A DNA stretch of 64,000 nucleotides from Spirochaetota bacterium. Its GTDB lineage: Bacteria; Spirochaetota; Spirochaetia; Treponematales; UBA12059. Both the position numbers and the translations under genes were made by a program. This document shows positions 1-9,601 of this stretch, piece after piece (position 1 is the stretch's first letter; the number at the start of each line of letters is the position of its first letter). The stretch spans positions 92,023 to 156,022 of the forward strand of contig JADFDI010000007.1 in assembly GCA_018262985.1 (NCBI GenBank), in the 5' to 3' direction. Below the pieces are notes generated by a model. The model was not told the origin of the DNA and did not search any database. It saw only the letters and a program-made list of their open reading frames with translations.

Positions 1-3000
1 GTTTCAGGGCGGAGAGGTCGATGGTCTTCCGAACGCTCGAATCGAGGGGGACCTCGACCACCATGAGCGGCGGCGAGGCCGCGCCGAGCGGGCTGATCTC
101 GATGCGGGCGGAGGCCAGGGCGAGGTTGTCGCCGATGCGCCCGCTCGCGAGCAGGCTCCGCGCTATTTCCGCGCCGTCGGCCGGCAGGTCGAGGCGGGCG
201 CGCGGCGGCGTGTTGTCGATGTTGAGGATGCTGGCGTGGAAGCCCTCGGTGCCGTAATTGTCGACGGGGCGGGCGGCCACGGCGTGGAGTCCGTCGGCGA
301 GGGCCGAGGTGTCGAGCAGGTAGGACCAGGCCTCGGCGCCCGGCGCCGCGTTGTAGGTGGCGCGGTTGTCCACCGAGATCGCGATGCCGCCGATGCCGTT
401 CGCATCGGCCGCGGTGCCGGAGATCCGGACCACGCCGCGCGCCGGCTTTTCTATGGACGGTTCGACGAAGGCGGCGACCGGCTCTTCCTTCGAGATGCGG
501 TAGGTGCGCTTCACGACCTCGCCCTGGATGCCGTAGATGTCCTCGGCCCGGAGCTCGACCGTGTGCTCGTTGTCGGTGGTGTCGGCCAGCGCCACGCGGA
601 GCGTGAAGCTGGTGCCCTCCATGGGCAGGCGCACCCAGTCGCCCGAATCGACGCTGTAATGGATGGCCGCGAGGCCGTCGTCGTCGTAGGCGACTCCGGC
701 TATCGAGAAATCGCCGCGGAGCACCTCGAGCTCCACCGGGGTCTGGATGGCCGCGACTGGCTTGTCCTTCTCCGCGTCGACGGCGAGGTCCGGGGCCAGG
801 ACAGCGACGTTGCCGGCCTTGTCAGCCGCGCTGAAGCCGCCTCCTTCCGGAAGAGGCAGCGCCAGCCGCGAGAAGTCGAAGCCGCGGGCCCATACGGCGG
901 GTCCTTCCAGCGCCTCAGCCTCGGCGGCCGGACCGTCGCGGTAGGTCGCGAGGGCGAGCCGGCCCGAGTCGCGCGCCTCGACGACCACGGTGGTGGTGCC
1001 GTTGACGGCGGTGCCCGGAGCCGGGATCACCTGGACGAGCTCGGGCGGCAGGGTGTCCTTGTTGATCATTCGGTGGGCGACGGTCCGGGCGCCGGAAAGG
1101 TCGGTCGCGACGACGCGGACGTCCACGGCCCCGTCGGGGACGGTCGCGAGCGTAATCTCCCTGTCGAAGGCGAAGGGGTCGGCGCCGGGTCGCGGGGCGG
1201 CGAGGAGTTCGACCGCTTCGCCGCCGGCCAGGGCGACCGAGAGCGAGGAAAGGCCGTTGCGGTCCGAGGCGCTTCCCTTCAGCCGGAACGCGCCTTTGGT
1301 CCATTCGAACTGCGCGGGACCCGCGAGCTCGAGCGCCGGCGCGGCCTCGTCGACGTCGATGACGAAGGGTCCGTACTCGAAGACCTCGCCATCAACCGTG
1401 CGCACCTTGAGCGTGCCCGGTACTCCGATCTCCTCGGCCAGGGCCTCGACGCGCAGCGTGAAGCCGTCGAAGGAGGCCGAGAGGTTGGCCCGCGGCGGAT
1501 CGAGGGCGACCGACGCTATGGGACGGCCCTTGAAGCGGCCGGTCAGCGCTTCGCCTACCGCGAGCCGCGCGCGCGGGGTCCCGCCCTGGTCGTCAAAGGC
1601 GGTTTCGTGGAAACGGACGCCCTCGGCGTCGTCCTCGCCGGCGGTCGGGGGAATGACGCCGTGGAGCTCGAAGCGCGACAGGGCGGACAGACCCGCCGCG
1701 TCGGTCGCGCGAAGCTCGAAGAGGATGCGTTGGGGCTTCAGCCCGGATGGGAGGGCGACGGTGAAGGGTACCGGGTCGCCGGGGGCGGCGGGCTTTCCGA
1801 GGCTCGCCTTGAGCGGGGCGCCGCCGTCGAGCGAGAGCTCGACCGAGGCGAGGCCGTTCGGCGCCGACACGGTACCCGAGAGGGCCATGGCAGGCGCGAG
1901 GGTCAACGCGGCGCCGTGCACGACGGGCGACGGCGCTTTCGCGTCGCCTGCGGCAAGGGCGTTGAAGCCGGGCGCCGGGCCACCGACGAGGATCTCGCGG
2001 CGGAGCTCGGTCCGCTTGCCGGAGGGGTCGACGGCGGCCATAACGAGCGTGTGCCTGCCGGCGCTGGTCTCGGGCAGGGCGGCGGCGAGCGCGGGCCCGC
2101 CCTCCGCGAAGGGCGCGAGCGAATCGAGCGCGAAGCTGGTGGCGGGCGGGGCGTCGTCGTCGCTCGCCTGAAGCGAGAGCATCGTCCCCGGATCCAGGGT
2201 GCCCTCGGGCAGCGCGGGGCTCACGACCGGCGCGTCAGCAGCCGCGTCGTACGCGGCGCGGTACTCGAGGCGGGCGACGTTGCCGGCGCGGTCGCGGGCG
2301 CTCACCGCGAGGACGAGGGCGCCGCCCTTCTCCGACGCGGGATCGATCCTGCGGGCGAACCAGCGGGAGCCGCCCGCCTCGACGGCCGCGGGCGCGGCGG
2401 CCCCGGCCTTGAATTCCAGCGAGGCAAGTTCCGTCGCGTCCACGGCGCGGAACACCGCGGGCGAGGAGCCACCCGTCGTCGTCTGCGCGCTTTCGGGGAA
2501 AACCTGCCTCAGCTCGGGCGGCGTGTTGTCGACGCGAAGGTAGAGGGGCGCGAAGAGTACGGCGCCCGAGAAGTCCTCGACCTTGACGATCCAGCGGAGA
2601 GCGCCGTCGGCCGTCTTGAGGGTGTCCGCGGAAAGGGAGACGGCCAGGGCGGGTTTCGCGGACTTCTCGTCCTTGAACGAGCCGAGGGGAAGGTAGGTCG
2701 CGCCGCCGTCATAGCTCACCGACACCGCCTTGAGGAGCCCGGCGACGGAGACCTGGCCCTTGAGCGAGCTCGCCCCGGAAAGGAGGAGCCGAGCGGGCAC
2801 GGGCGCGGGGAGCGCGTCGGCCGGCAGCGAGGCGAACTCGGTCTCGGCGAGGAGCGGCGAACTGAACGACAGTTTCCGGGCACCCGCGGTACCGGCGAGC
2901 TCGAGGCGGCCCAGGTCCCCGCCGCCTTCGACGGACACGACGTCCGCGAGGGCTTCGCCTCGGGGCTTCGCCGCGACGGAGACCTCCGGCCGCGCGAGGG

Positions 3001-5635
3001 TGGCGTTGCCGGCGCGGTCGGTCACGCGGTACGCGGCTTTCGCGTCCGCGGCAAGGTCCGCGCGGTGGATGAAGAAGCGGTCGGTGAAGGGAATTTCCTC
3101 GAAGCGCGAGCCGTCCGCGGCGAATTCGACCTTGGCGACGCCGGAAACGTCCTCCACGAGCGCCGCCAGGTCCTCGGCCCCGTAGACCTCGTCCCCGGAG
3201 GCGGGCGAGAGGAAGCGCACGCGGGGCGCGTCGGGATCGAACCCGAAGGAAGCGCTCGCGCGGCCGCGGTTGCCGGCGGCGTCGGCGGCCTCCACCAGGA
3301 TGGAAACCGCGCCGGGAGCCAGGTCCGCGGCCGGCACGGCCAGCTCGAAGGAACCGTCCGCCTTGAGCGTAAGCGGTCTCGCCTCGCCGGAGGGCAGGAC
3401 GCGCCAGGTGGCCTCGGCAACGCGGTTTCCGTCGCGCGCGGCGCCGCGCAGGACGGGCGCCTTGGCGGACCAGGGGAACCCCGTCGCCTCGAGCGTTACG
3501 AGCGGGGGCTCGGAATCGGTGGCGAACACGTAGGGGCCGGCCTTGAACACGTGCCCCTTCTCCGTCCGGCCGACGATCATGGTCGGGGCCGTCACGCCTT
3601 CCTTCAGCGCCTCGACGCGCACCGAGCTGCCGTCGAACGAGGCGCGGACAAGGTCGGTGGCGGGCTCGAAGCCGATGGAAGCCAGAGGAGCTCCATGGAA
3701 GGCGCCGAAGACGGGGGCGCCGGCGAGGGTGAAGCGGCCGGGTCCGTCGCCCTCCGGCGCGCCGACCGCGGGGTCGACGAAGCGGAAGCCGGTTTCCTCG
3801 CGGACCGCGCCGTAGTTCACGACGTAGAGGAGCGCCTTTCCCGCCCAGGCGTTGCCGTAGGCGTCCTCCGCCTCGAGGGTCAGCGGCGCGAATCCGTACG
3901 GCAGCGAGCGGTCGAGGGCGATGCGGAAGGGAACCTCGCCGCTCGAGTCCGGCTTCGCGGGCGCGAGGACGCGGGGTTCCGCGCCGCCGACGACGAGCCT
4001 GAGCGAGGCGAGGCCGTTCGGGGCGAAAACCGAGCCTTCGAGGAATTCGCCGCCGTCCGTGCGGACCTCGGCGCCCTGGGCGAAGTCCCTCGAACCCGAG
4101 GCCGAGGCGAGGCGTTCGAAGCGCACCGTCCCCGGGCCCCGGTCGAGCGTGAATTTGAGGACGAGCGGCGCTCCGGCGAGCCCGTTCGAATCGACCGGCA
4201 CGAGGCTGAGCGTGCGCGCGCCCGAGGGCGCCGTATCCGGAAGCTCGAGGCTCCAGGCCTCGGAGGCGGGAATCTCCACGGGAGCCGCGCCGTCGAGCGA
4301 CCAGCGCAGCGCCGAGACGCCGTCGTCGTCGGCGATGGCGCCCCTGAGCGGCTCGCCCGCGCGGAGCATGCCCTCCGGCTCCGGATGCCGGACGGAGACG
4401 ACCGGAAGGTCGGCCTTCGCGTCCACCTTGACCTGCATCGACAGCCTCGTGAGGTTGCCGATCCGGTCCCGCGCGCTCAATACGAGCTCGGCCTTGTCGC
4501 CCTTGACCGCCGAGGCGTCGAGCACCTTCATGAAGTACGGGTTGCCCGGCACGAGGGGGATCTCGCCGAGCTCCACGCCGGCGAAGGCCACCGACAGCGA
4601 GGTGACGCCGACCTCGTCGCGCGCGGCGCCGACCAGGGCGAAGGAGCCGTTCACCGCGAGGTCCCCGAGGGGCCGCGCGATCTCGATGGCGGGCTTGGTG
4701 TTGTCCACGTAGACCAGGCTCGCGGACATCTCGGTCGAGCCCACGTCGTCCACCGAGCGGAGCCAGACGACCAGGGGGCCGTCCGGGAGCTTCGCGGTAT
4801 CGACCGGGATCGAGAAGCCCGCCTTGGTGCGGTCCTTCCCCTGCTTGAGCGCGAGCGCGGTCCAGGTGACGCGGTCGTCGAGGGAGTACTCGACGGAACG
4901 GACGTTGTTGGCGTCGAAGGCGGAACCCTGGAGCACCCGCTTGCCGGCCACGATCGAGCCGGGCACGGGGTCCTCGATGGCGGCGAGGGGCTTCGTCCGG
5001 TCGAGATCGAACGAGACCCTGGTCTCGGGCCCGACAAGACCGTTAATGTCGACGCCCCGCACCGCGAGGACGCGCCGGCCGTCCGCCAGCTCGGCGGTCT
5101 CGAGCGCGTAGGACCAGAAGGCGCCTCCCGAGGCCGCGACGAACTCGCCGCCGTCGAGCGATACCTCCACCCTGGCCACGCCGTCGTCGTCCGCGCAGGT
5201 GCCGACGACGTTGAAGTCGCCGCCCGCCCGCATCAGCGGAAAGGGATTGACGATGTTGACGTTGGGGAAATCGGAGGCGGGGTCCACGAAGACATTGATC
5301 GGCTCGGGACGGAGCACGTTTCCGGCCGCGTCGACGCCTTCGACCACCACGTTGTACTTGCCGGGTTTGAGCGTCGAAAGGTCGAGGCTGCCTGACCAGT
5401 TCTCGAGCCCGTCGGCGGGCGCGAGGCCGTCGGCCGAACCGCTCGCGTCGACCGGAGCGGGCGTGGCGACCGGGGCGCTCTCCGCCGGAGCGTCCGTCCC
5501 CGCGGCATCCTGGGAGCCCGCGGGCAGCACCAGGCAGATGGCGGCCAATGCGGCCAGCAGCGTCCTCGCGACGCGGGATTCAGAATTGGCGCGCGGTGCG
5601 CGTCCGTCGCTCGCTCGGGCCGTTCGAGTGCTCAT
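1..5635 (-). CDS. Giant exported Ig-like repeat protein (3' end beyond the window)
   Basis: One uninterrupted minus-strand frame of more than 1,870 codons runs to the left edge of the window, so the C-terminus is not seen. The start is an ATG preceded by a GAGAGG ribosome binding site 5-6 bases upstream. The N-terminus carries a signal peptide with the hydrophobic stretch TLLAALAAICLVLPAG after a long basic region. The rest is a chain of roughly 100-residue beta-rich modules marked by recurring phrases such as VDNTPP, YVDNTKP, NIDNTPP, SVDSGDW, SLDGG and DRAGN. These are typical of bacterial Ig-like or cadherin-like domains in large surface proteins. No catalytic motif is seen. I infer a periplasmic or surface structural or adhesive role. 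A shorter ATG four bases upstream is in another frame and stops quickly. Confidence 0.8.
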   Translation of the reverse strand, partial: MSTRTARASDGRAPRANSESRVARTLLAALAAICLVLPAGSQDAAGTDAPAESAPVATPAPVDASGSADGLAPADGLENWSGSLDLSTLKPGKYNVVVEGVDAAGNVLRPEPINVFVDPASDFPNVNIVNPFPLMRAGGDFNVVGTCADDDGVARVEVSLDGGEFVAASGGAFWSYALETAELADGRRVLAVRGVDINGLVGPETRVSFDLDRTKPLAAIEDPVPGSIVAGKRVLQGSAFDANNVRSVEYSLDDRVTWTALALKQGKDRTKAGFSIPVDTAKLPDGPLVVWLRSVDDVGSTEMSASLVYVDNTKPAIEIARPLGDLAVNGSFALVGAARDEVGVTSLSVAFAGVELGEIPLVPGNPYFMKVLDASAVKGDKAELVLSARDRIGNLTRLSMQVKVDAKADLPVVSVRHPEPEGMLRAGEPLRGAIADDDGVSALRWSLDGAAPVEIPASEAWSLELPDTAPSGARTLSLVPVDSNGLAGAPLVLKFTLDRGPGTVRFERLASASGSRDFAQGAEVRTDGGEFLEGSVFAPNGLASLRLVVGGAEPRVLAPAKPDSSGEVPFRIALDRSLPYGFAPLTLEAEDAYGNAWAGKALLYVVNYGAVREETGFRFVDPAVGAPEGDGPGRFTLAGAPVFGAFHGAPLASIGFEPATDLVRASFDGSSVRVEALKEGVTAPTMIVGRTEKGHVFKAGPYVFATDSEPPLVTLEATGFPWSAKAPVLRGAARDGNRVAEATWRVLPSGEARPLTLKADGSFELAVPAADLAPGAVSILVEAADAAGNRGRASASFGFDPDAPRVRFLSPASGDEVYGAEDLAALVEDVSGVAKVEFAADGSRFEEIPFTDRFFIHRADLAADAKAAYRVTDRAGNATLARPEVSVAAKPRGEALADVVSVEGGGDLGRLELAGTAGARKLSFSSPLLAETEFASLPADALPAPVPARLLLSGASSLKGQVSVAGLLKAVSVSYDGGATYLPLGSFKDEKSAKPALAVSLSADTLKTADGALRWIVKVEDFSGAVLFAPLYLRVDNTPPELRQVFPESAQTTTGGSSPAVFRAVDATELASLEFKAGAAAPAAVEAGGSRWFARRIDPASEKGGALVLAVSARDRAGNVARLEYRAAYDAAADAPVVSPALPEGTLDPGTMLSLQASDDDAPPATSFALDSLAPFAEGGPALAAALPETSAGRHTLVMAAVDPSGKRTELRREILVGGPAPGFNALAAGDAKAPSPVVHGAALTLAPAMALSGTVSAPNGLASVELSLDGGAPLKASLGKPAAPGDPVPFTVALPSGLKPQRILFELRATDAAGLSALSRFELHGVIPPTAGEDDAEGVRFHETAFDDQGGTPRARLAVGEALTGRFKGRPIASVALDPPRANLSASFDGFTLRVEALAEEIGVPGTLKVRTVDGEVFEYGPFVIDVDEAAPALELAGPAQFEWTKGAFRLKGSASDRNGLSSLSVALAGGEAVELLAAPRPGADPFAFDREITLATVPDGAVDVRVVATDLSGARTVAHRMINKDTLPPELVQVIPAPGTAVNGTTTVVVEARDSGRLALATYRDGPAAEAEALEGPAVWARGFDFSRLALPLPEGGGFSAADKAGNVAVLAPDLAVDAEKDKPVAAIQTPVELEVLRGDFSIAGVAYDDDGLAAIHYSVDSGDWVRLPMEGTSFTLRVALADTTDNEHTVELRAEDIYGIQGEVVKRTYRISKEEPVAAFVEPSIEKPARGVVRISGTAADANGIGGIAISVDNRATYNAAPGAEAWSYLLDTSALADGLHAVAARPVDNYGTEGFHASILNIDNTPPRARLDLPADGAEIARSLLASGRIGDNLALASARIEISPLGAASPPLMVVEVPLDSSVRKTIDLSALK

Positions 5636-5744
5636 ACATCCCTCTCGTGGTGGCGTGGCTCTTCGGCCCGGCACCCCTCATCATCATAGACGAATATCGG
5701 CCGTTTTTCCCGTCCGGCGGCGCCGTGGCATCCGAAAGGCCGCG
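5636..5744. other. Divergent intergenic region, minus-strand leader of the giant protein
   Basis: This short region separates the giant protein from tatT. On the minus strand it holds the GAGAGG ribosome binding site and a GCCGATAT box (5694-5701) that looks like a flagellar sigma-28 minus-10 element, but no matching minus-35 is visible. A TATGAT box (about 5684-5689, minus) is an alternative minus-10. The promoter of the giant gene is therefore unresolved. Confidence 0.3.
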
Positions 5745-5772
5745 TTGACACCCCGCATCCGGAGTGTAGAAT
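5745..5772 (+). promoter_or_regulatory. Sigma-70-type promoter of tatT, giving a leaderless start
   Basis: A perfect TTGACA minus-35 (5745-5750), a 16-base spacer and a TAGAAT minus-10 (5767-5772) lie just upstream of tatT. Only six bases (GGAACC) separate the minus-10 from the ATG, so the expected transcription start falls on the start codon. There is no room for a ribosome binding site. Confidence 0.75.
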
Positions 5773-5778
5773 GGAACC

Positions 5779-6684
5779 ATGGCTTCTCGCGGATCCCGGA
5801 TCGCCACTTTGTTGCTCGCCATCGCGGCCTCCCTGCCCGCGTTCCAGTCCTGCGCGCTCGGCCGCGTCGGGCTCCGCGCCACCGAGGCGATGCTCGGCGA
5901 GGAGGATCCGGAGCTCGTGGCGGAGGCCTTGCCGGCCTACCTCAAGGCCGCGGAGATCCTGGCCGCCACCTGGCCGGAGGACGAGGGCTTCGCCCTCGCC
6001 GCGGCTGGAATGGAGCTCCTCTACGCCAGCTCCTTCCTGGCCCCCGCCTCGCGGCGGCTGCCGGACTCGCGCTGGGAGGAGCGCGCCGCGCTCGTCGGAC
6101 GCGCCGGCAGGCTCTACGTTCGCGGCGCGTCCCGCGCCTGGGCGGTCCTGGAGCGCCGGGCGCCGGGCTTGCGAGAGAAGCTCATTGCGGACGACCGGGC
6201 CGCGCTCGCGAAATTCAAGGCCCGGGACGTGCCCGCCCTCTACTACTCCGCGGCCGGTTCGCTCGGCGCCTTCTCCCTCGATCCCTTCGACCCGGAACGC
6301 GCCGCCCTGCTCGGACCGGCCCTGGCCCTGCTCGAACGCGCGCTCGAGCTCGATCCGGCCTGGGACCGCGGGGCCCTGCAATCCCTCCTCGTGCAGATCG
6401 CGCCCTCGCTGCCCGAGGAACTCGGCGGGGGCTACGCGCGCGCCGAGGAGGCCTACCGGCTCGCCCTCGGCTACTCGGAAGGCATGAAGGCCGATCTCCA
6501 CGTTGCCTGGGCGCGCTCCGTATGCGTTCCCCGGGGCGATCTCGAAGGGTTCGAGGCGGCCTGCCGGGCCGCCCTGGCCGTCGACCCGGACGCGCTGCCG
6601 GAGTCGAGGCTTTCCAACGTCCTCGCGCGGCGCGAGGCGGAGTCGCTGCTCGCCGCCGTCGCCGACATCTTCCTCGTATTCTGA
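5779..6684 (+). CDS. tatT: TatT-like lipoprotein of a TRAP transporter (TPAT system)
   Basis: A 301-residue protein with a lipoprotein-type signal peptide (hydrophobic TLLLAIAASLPAFQSC, with Cys25 as the likely lipidated residue). The body is helical and Ala/Leu-rich, with degenerate TPR-like pairs such as ALALLERALELDPAW. It matches the TRAP transporter TatT family, first characterised in Treponema, whose members form a trimer that docks the substrate-binding protein TatP. The tatP and tatQM genes follow directly. The start is the first ATG after a strong promoter and looks leaderless. Another ATG eight bases upstream is in a different frame and is rejected. Confidence 0.85.
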   Translation: MASRGSRIATLLLAIAASLPAFQSCALGRVGLRATEAMLGEEDPELVAEALPAYLKAAEILAATWPEDEGFALAAAGMELLYASSFLAPASRRLPDSRWEERAALVGRAGRLYVRGASRAWAVLERRAPGLREKLIADDRAALAKFKARDVPALYYSAAGSLGAFSLDPFDPERAALLGPALALLERALELDPAWDRGALQSLLVQIAPSLPEELGGGYARAEEAYRLALGYSEGMKADLHVAWARSVCVPRGDLEGFEAACRAALAVDPDALPESRLSNVLARREAESLLAAVADIFLVF

Positions 6685-6719
6685 CCGCCCGCCGCGCGCG
6701 GTTCTCCATGGAGGCTCCG

Positions 6720-7706
6720 ATGAAGCGCTCGTTGCTCGTACCACTCCTCGTGCTCGCGGTCGCTGCCGCGGGAGCCCAGACCCTCCAGATCAAGATCGCC
6801 ACCGTCGCCCCCGAGAACAGTCCCTGGGCGACGGGCCTGCGCAAGCTCGCCGCCGACTGGGAGCGCGTGTCCGCGGGAAAGGTCGCGGTGAAGCTCTATC
6901 TCGGCACGCCGGGCGACGAGGCGGACATACTCCAGAAGATGCGCTTCGGGCTCGACGCGGGCGTGCTCTCGTCCACCTCCATCGCGCGCATCACCGAGGA
7001 CGTCATGGCCCTCAGCCTGCCTGGCCTGCTCGTCGACGACGCCTCCATCGAGCGGGGCCTCGCCGCCGCCCGCCCCATCCTCGAGCGCGAGATCGCGAAG
7101 GAAGGCCTGGTCGTGGTCGCGTGGACAAAGGCGGGCTGGGCGCGCATCTTCTCGCGCAAGCCCATCCCCTCGGTCGCCGCCTTCAAGGGGCTGCGCTTCG
7201 CCGTACCCTCGGACGACAGCAACCTGACCCCCATACTCCAGGGCCTCGGCGCGGTGCCGATCCGCACCGAGACCGGCGCCGTCATCCAGCGGCTCACCAC
7301 GGGCGCCCTCGACGCCATGATCTACAGCCCGCTCCTCGTGTCCGCGCAGTGGTCCTTCTTCCGGTCGAGCATCGCGGCGGTCTCCGACGAGCCGGTCGCG
7401 CCCGTTTTCGGCGCCCTCGTCGTCACGAAGAAGACCTGGGACAAGGTTCCCGCGGAACTCAAGCCCGCGCTGATCGCGGCCGCCGAGGCGGCCGCCGCGG
7501 AAATCTCGCGCGAAAGCGACCGCTACGAGGAGCTCGGCATCGCCGCCATGGTCAGGGACGGCCTCGTACGGACGAAGCTCGACGCCGCCGCGGCCGCGGA
7601 ATGGCGAAGGACCTTCGCCGTCACCCGGGACCGCTACGCCCCGACGCTCTTCTCGAAGGAGATCGTGGATGCCCTCCTGCGCGCCGCGGGGACCTCCGCG
7701 CCATGA
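6720..7706 (+). CDS. tatP: TRAP transporter substrate-binding protein, DctP family (TatP)
   Basis: A 328-residue periplasmic binding protein. It has a clear signal peptide (KRSLLVPLLVLAVAAAGAQ) followed by a DctP-like body: KIATVAPENSPWATGL near the mature N-terminus, then KLYLGTPGDE, and a segment ending in GAVIQRLTTGALDAMI that is typical of the second lobe. The start ATG is set by GGAGG five bases upstream; an in-frame ATG four codons earlier overlaps that site. It captures an unidentified substrate, probably an organic acid or other small anion if it behaves like its family, and hands it to the membrane subunit. In TPAT systems it works with TatT. Its stop overlaps the next start (ATGA). 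Confidence 0.9.
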   Translation: MKRSLLVPLLVLAVAAAGAQTLQIKIATVAPENSPWATGLRKLAADWERVSAGKVAVKLYLGTPGDEADILQKMRFGLDAGVLSSTSIARITEDVMALSLPGLLVDDASIERGLAAARPILEREIAKEGLVVVAWTKAGWARIFSRKPIPSVAAFKGLRFAVPSDDSNLTPILQGLGAVPIRTETGAVIQRLTTGALDAMIYSPLLVSAQWSFFRSSIAAVSDEPVAPVFGALVVTKKTWDKVPAELKPALIAAAEAAAAEISRESDRYEELGIAAMVRDGLVRTKLDAAAAAEWRRTFAVTRDRYAPTLFSKEIVDALLRAAGTSAP

Positions 7707-9601
7707 GCGACCATATCGCCCTGCCCCAGGATCCGGCCTCGCGCGCCTCGGCTATCGCGGCGGGCGCCGCCTGGATCGCGGCGATCCTCATGGTCGGCGC
7801 GCCGGTGCTGAACTTCTTTGCGGTGCTGCTCTTCGGCCGGGGCTTCGCGGAAGCCTCCATGTTCTCCCAGCACCTCGGCGTGGTGCTGGCCTTCTCCGGC
7901 GCGGTGATGGCCTCGGCCACCCGGAGCCACCTCGCCCTGGGCGCGCGCTCGCGCGAGATCAAGGGCGGCCACGGCCTCCGCGAGGGATTCGTCCTTTCGA
8001 CCTCGGTGGCCGTCGAAACGGTCTGGGCCATTTCCGGGCTCTCGCTCGCCCTGCTCGGCTTCGGGGACGAGAAGGTCGGGTTCCTCAGGGTGAGCCACCT
8101 GGCCTGGGCCTTCCCGATCGGCTTCCTCGGCATGGCCGTGGCTGACCTCGCGGCCAGTCCCCTTCCCTTCCTCGGACGCCTCCTCTCCGCCATCGCCGGC
8201 ATCGGATCCGGCCTCCTTCTCGCCGGGGGCTCGGCGGCGAACGTCGCGTACGCGTTCGGATCCTCGGCGGCCTTCCTCGAGGGCTGGGCCGCCCTTTCGA
8301 GCGTCGTCGCGACCTGGGCCGCGTGGCCGCTCGCGGTCCTGCTCGTCGCGGCGGGCCTTATGGGGGCCCCGCTCTTCGTCGTCATGGCGGGACTGGCCGC
8401 GGCGCTCTTCGTCAAGGACGGCATGGTCGTCGAACTGGCCGCGAGCGAATCGTGGAGCATGCTCCGCAGCGCGAACGTGGCGGCCATCCCGGTCTTCACC
8501 CTGACCGGCTTCCTGCTCGCCGCCTCGCGTTCGGGCGACCGCCTGGTCACGCTCTTCCGATCGGCCTTCCACCGCATGCCCGGCGGCTCCGTGGTGGCGG
8601 CGGTGGTCGTCTGCGCCTTCTTCTCCACCTTCACCGGCTCGAACGGCGTCGCCATCCTGGCCCTCGGCCCCGTGCTCGCCTTCGCCATCTCGAAGGGCGA
8701 AGGCATGGCCGAGGACAAGGCGCAGGGCCTCGTGACGGCGAGCGGCTCCATCGGCCTGCTCTTCCCGCCGAGCCTCGCGGTCATCGTCTACGGCGTCACG
8801 GCGCAGTTCGTCTACGGGCCCGGGCGCTCCATCGACCTCATGGACTTCTTCCGCGGCGGACTCATCCCGGGCCTCCTCTTCGTGCTGGCCACCATCGCCA
8901 CCGGACTCGTTCCGCTCTGGGGACGCGGCAAACGGCCGCGCGAGGAGCCCGCAACGAAGACGGGACGCGCCATGCTGGACGCAATCCCGGAGCTCGCCCT
9001 CCCGCTCCTCATCGCCCTCCTCTTCTTCACCGGCTCCGCCGGCGTATTCGAGATCGGAGCGCTTTCGGTCACCTGGGTGCTCGCCTGGGGCTTCATCCGC
9101 AAGGAATACAGCCTCGCGGGGCTGCTCGCGGCGGGACGCAGGGCCTTCCCGGTCATCGGCGGCACCCTCGTGCTCCTCGCGGCGGCCCGAGGGCTCTCCT
9201 ACTTCATAATCGACGCGGGCATCCCCTCGCTCGTGACGGGCTTCGTCACGACCTGGATCACCTCGCGCCACCTGTTCATTCTGGCCCTCACCCTCGTACT
9301 GCTCGCCGCCGGTTGCGTCATGGACGTGTTCTCGGCCGTCCTGGTGCTCGCGCCCCTCGTTATACCCGCCGCGGACCTCTACGGCATCCACCCGGTGCAC
9401 CTGTCCGCGATCTTCATCTCGAACCTGGCGGTGGGCTTCCTGACGCCGCCCGTGGGCATGAACCTCTTCCTCGGCAGCTACGCCTTCGGCCGTCCCCTCT
9501 GGTCCGTCTGGCGCTCCGCCCGTCGCTTCTTCCTCGTGCAGCTGGCCATAGCGCTCGCCGTGGCCTACCTGCCCTTCCTCAGCCTCTCGTTCGTGAAGTG
9601 A
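7703..9601 (+). CDS. tatQM: Fused TRAP transporter membrane protein (DctQ-DctM; TatQM)
   Basis: A 632-residue polytopic membrane protein. The first 170-190 residues form a small DctQ-like part with about four membrane segments and the charged ARSREIKGGHGLREGF loop. The remainder is a DctM-like large subunit with many hydrophobic segments, including TASGSIGLLFPPSLAVIVYG and SNLAVGFLTPPVGMNLFLG, both hallmarks of the ion-coupled TRAP transporter. Fused QM forms are common in TRAP systems. Translation is coupled to tatP through a 4-base ATGA overlap. It probably imports the TatP ligand using a sodium or proton gradient; the substrate cannot be told from sequence. Confidence 0.92.
   Translation: MSDHIALPQDPASRASAIAAGAAWIAAILMVGAPVLNFFAVLLFGRGFAEASMFSQHLGVVLAFSGAVMASATRSHLALGARSREIKGGHGLREGFVLSTSVAVETVWAISGLSLALLGFGDEKVGFLRVSHLAWAFPIGFLGMAVADLAASPLPFLGRLLSAIAGIGSGLLLAGGSAANVAYAFGSSAAFLEGWAALSSVVATWAAWPLAVLLVAAGLMGAPLFVVMAGLAAALFVKDGMVVELAASESWSMLRSANVAAIPVFTLTGFLLAASRSGDRLVTLFRSAFHRMPGGSVVAAVVVCAFFSTFTGSNGVAILALGPVLAFAISKGEGMAEDKAQGLVTASGSIGLLFPPSLAVIVYGVTAQFVYGPGRSIDLMDFFRGGLIPGLLFVLATIATGLVPLWGRGKRPREEPATKTGRAMLDAIPELALPLLIALLFFTGSAGVFEIGALSVTWVLAWGFIRKEYSLAGLLAAGRRAFPVIGGTLVLLAAARGLSYFIIDAGIPSLVTGFVTTWITSRHLFILALTLVLLAAGCVMDVFSAVLVLAPLVIPAADLYGIHPVHLSAIFISNLAVGFLTPPVGMNLFLGSYAFGRPLWSVWRSARRFFLVQLAIALAVAYLPFLSLSFVK

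Noticed and set aside
236..5395. A 1,719-codon open frame on the plus strand
   Set aside because: It lies opposite the giant minus-strand protein, has no signal or domain pattern, and is the expected antisense shadow in very GC-rich DNA; the minus strand has a ribosome binding site, signal peptide and domain repeats.
5771..6487. ATG eight bases upstream of tatT opening another frame
   Set aside because: The product is Pro/Ser/Arg-rich without any domain, while the tatT frame has a signal peptide and a family match.
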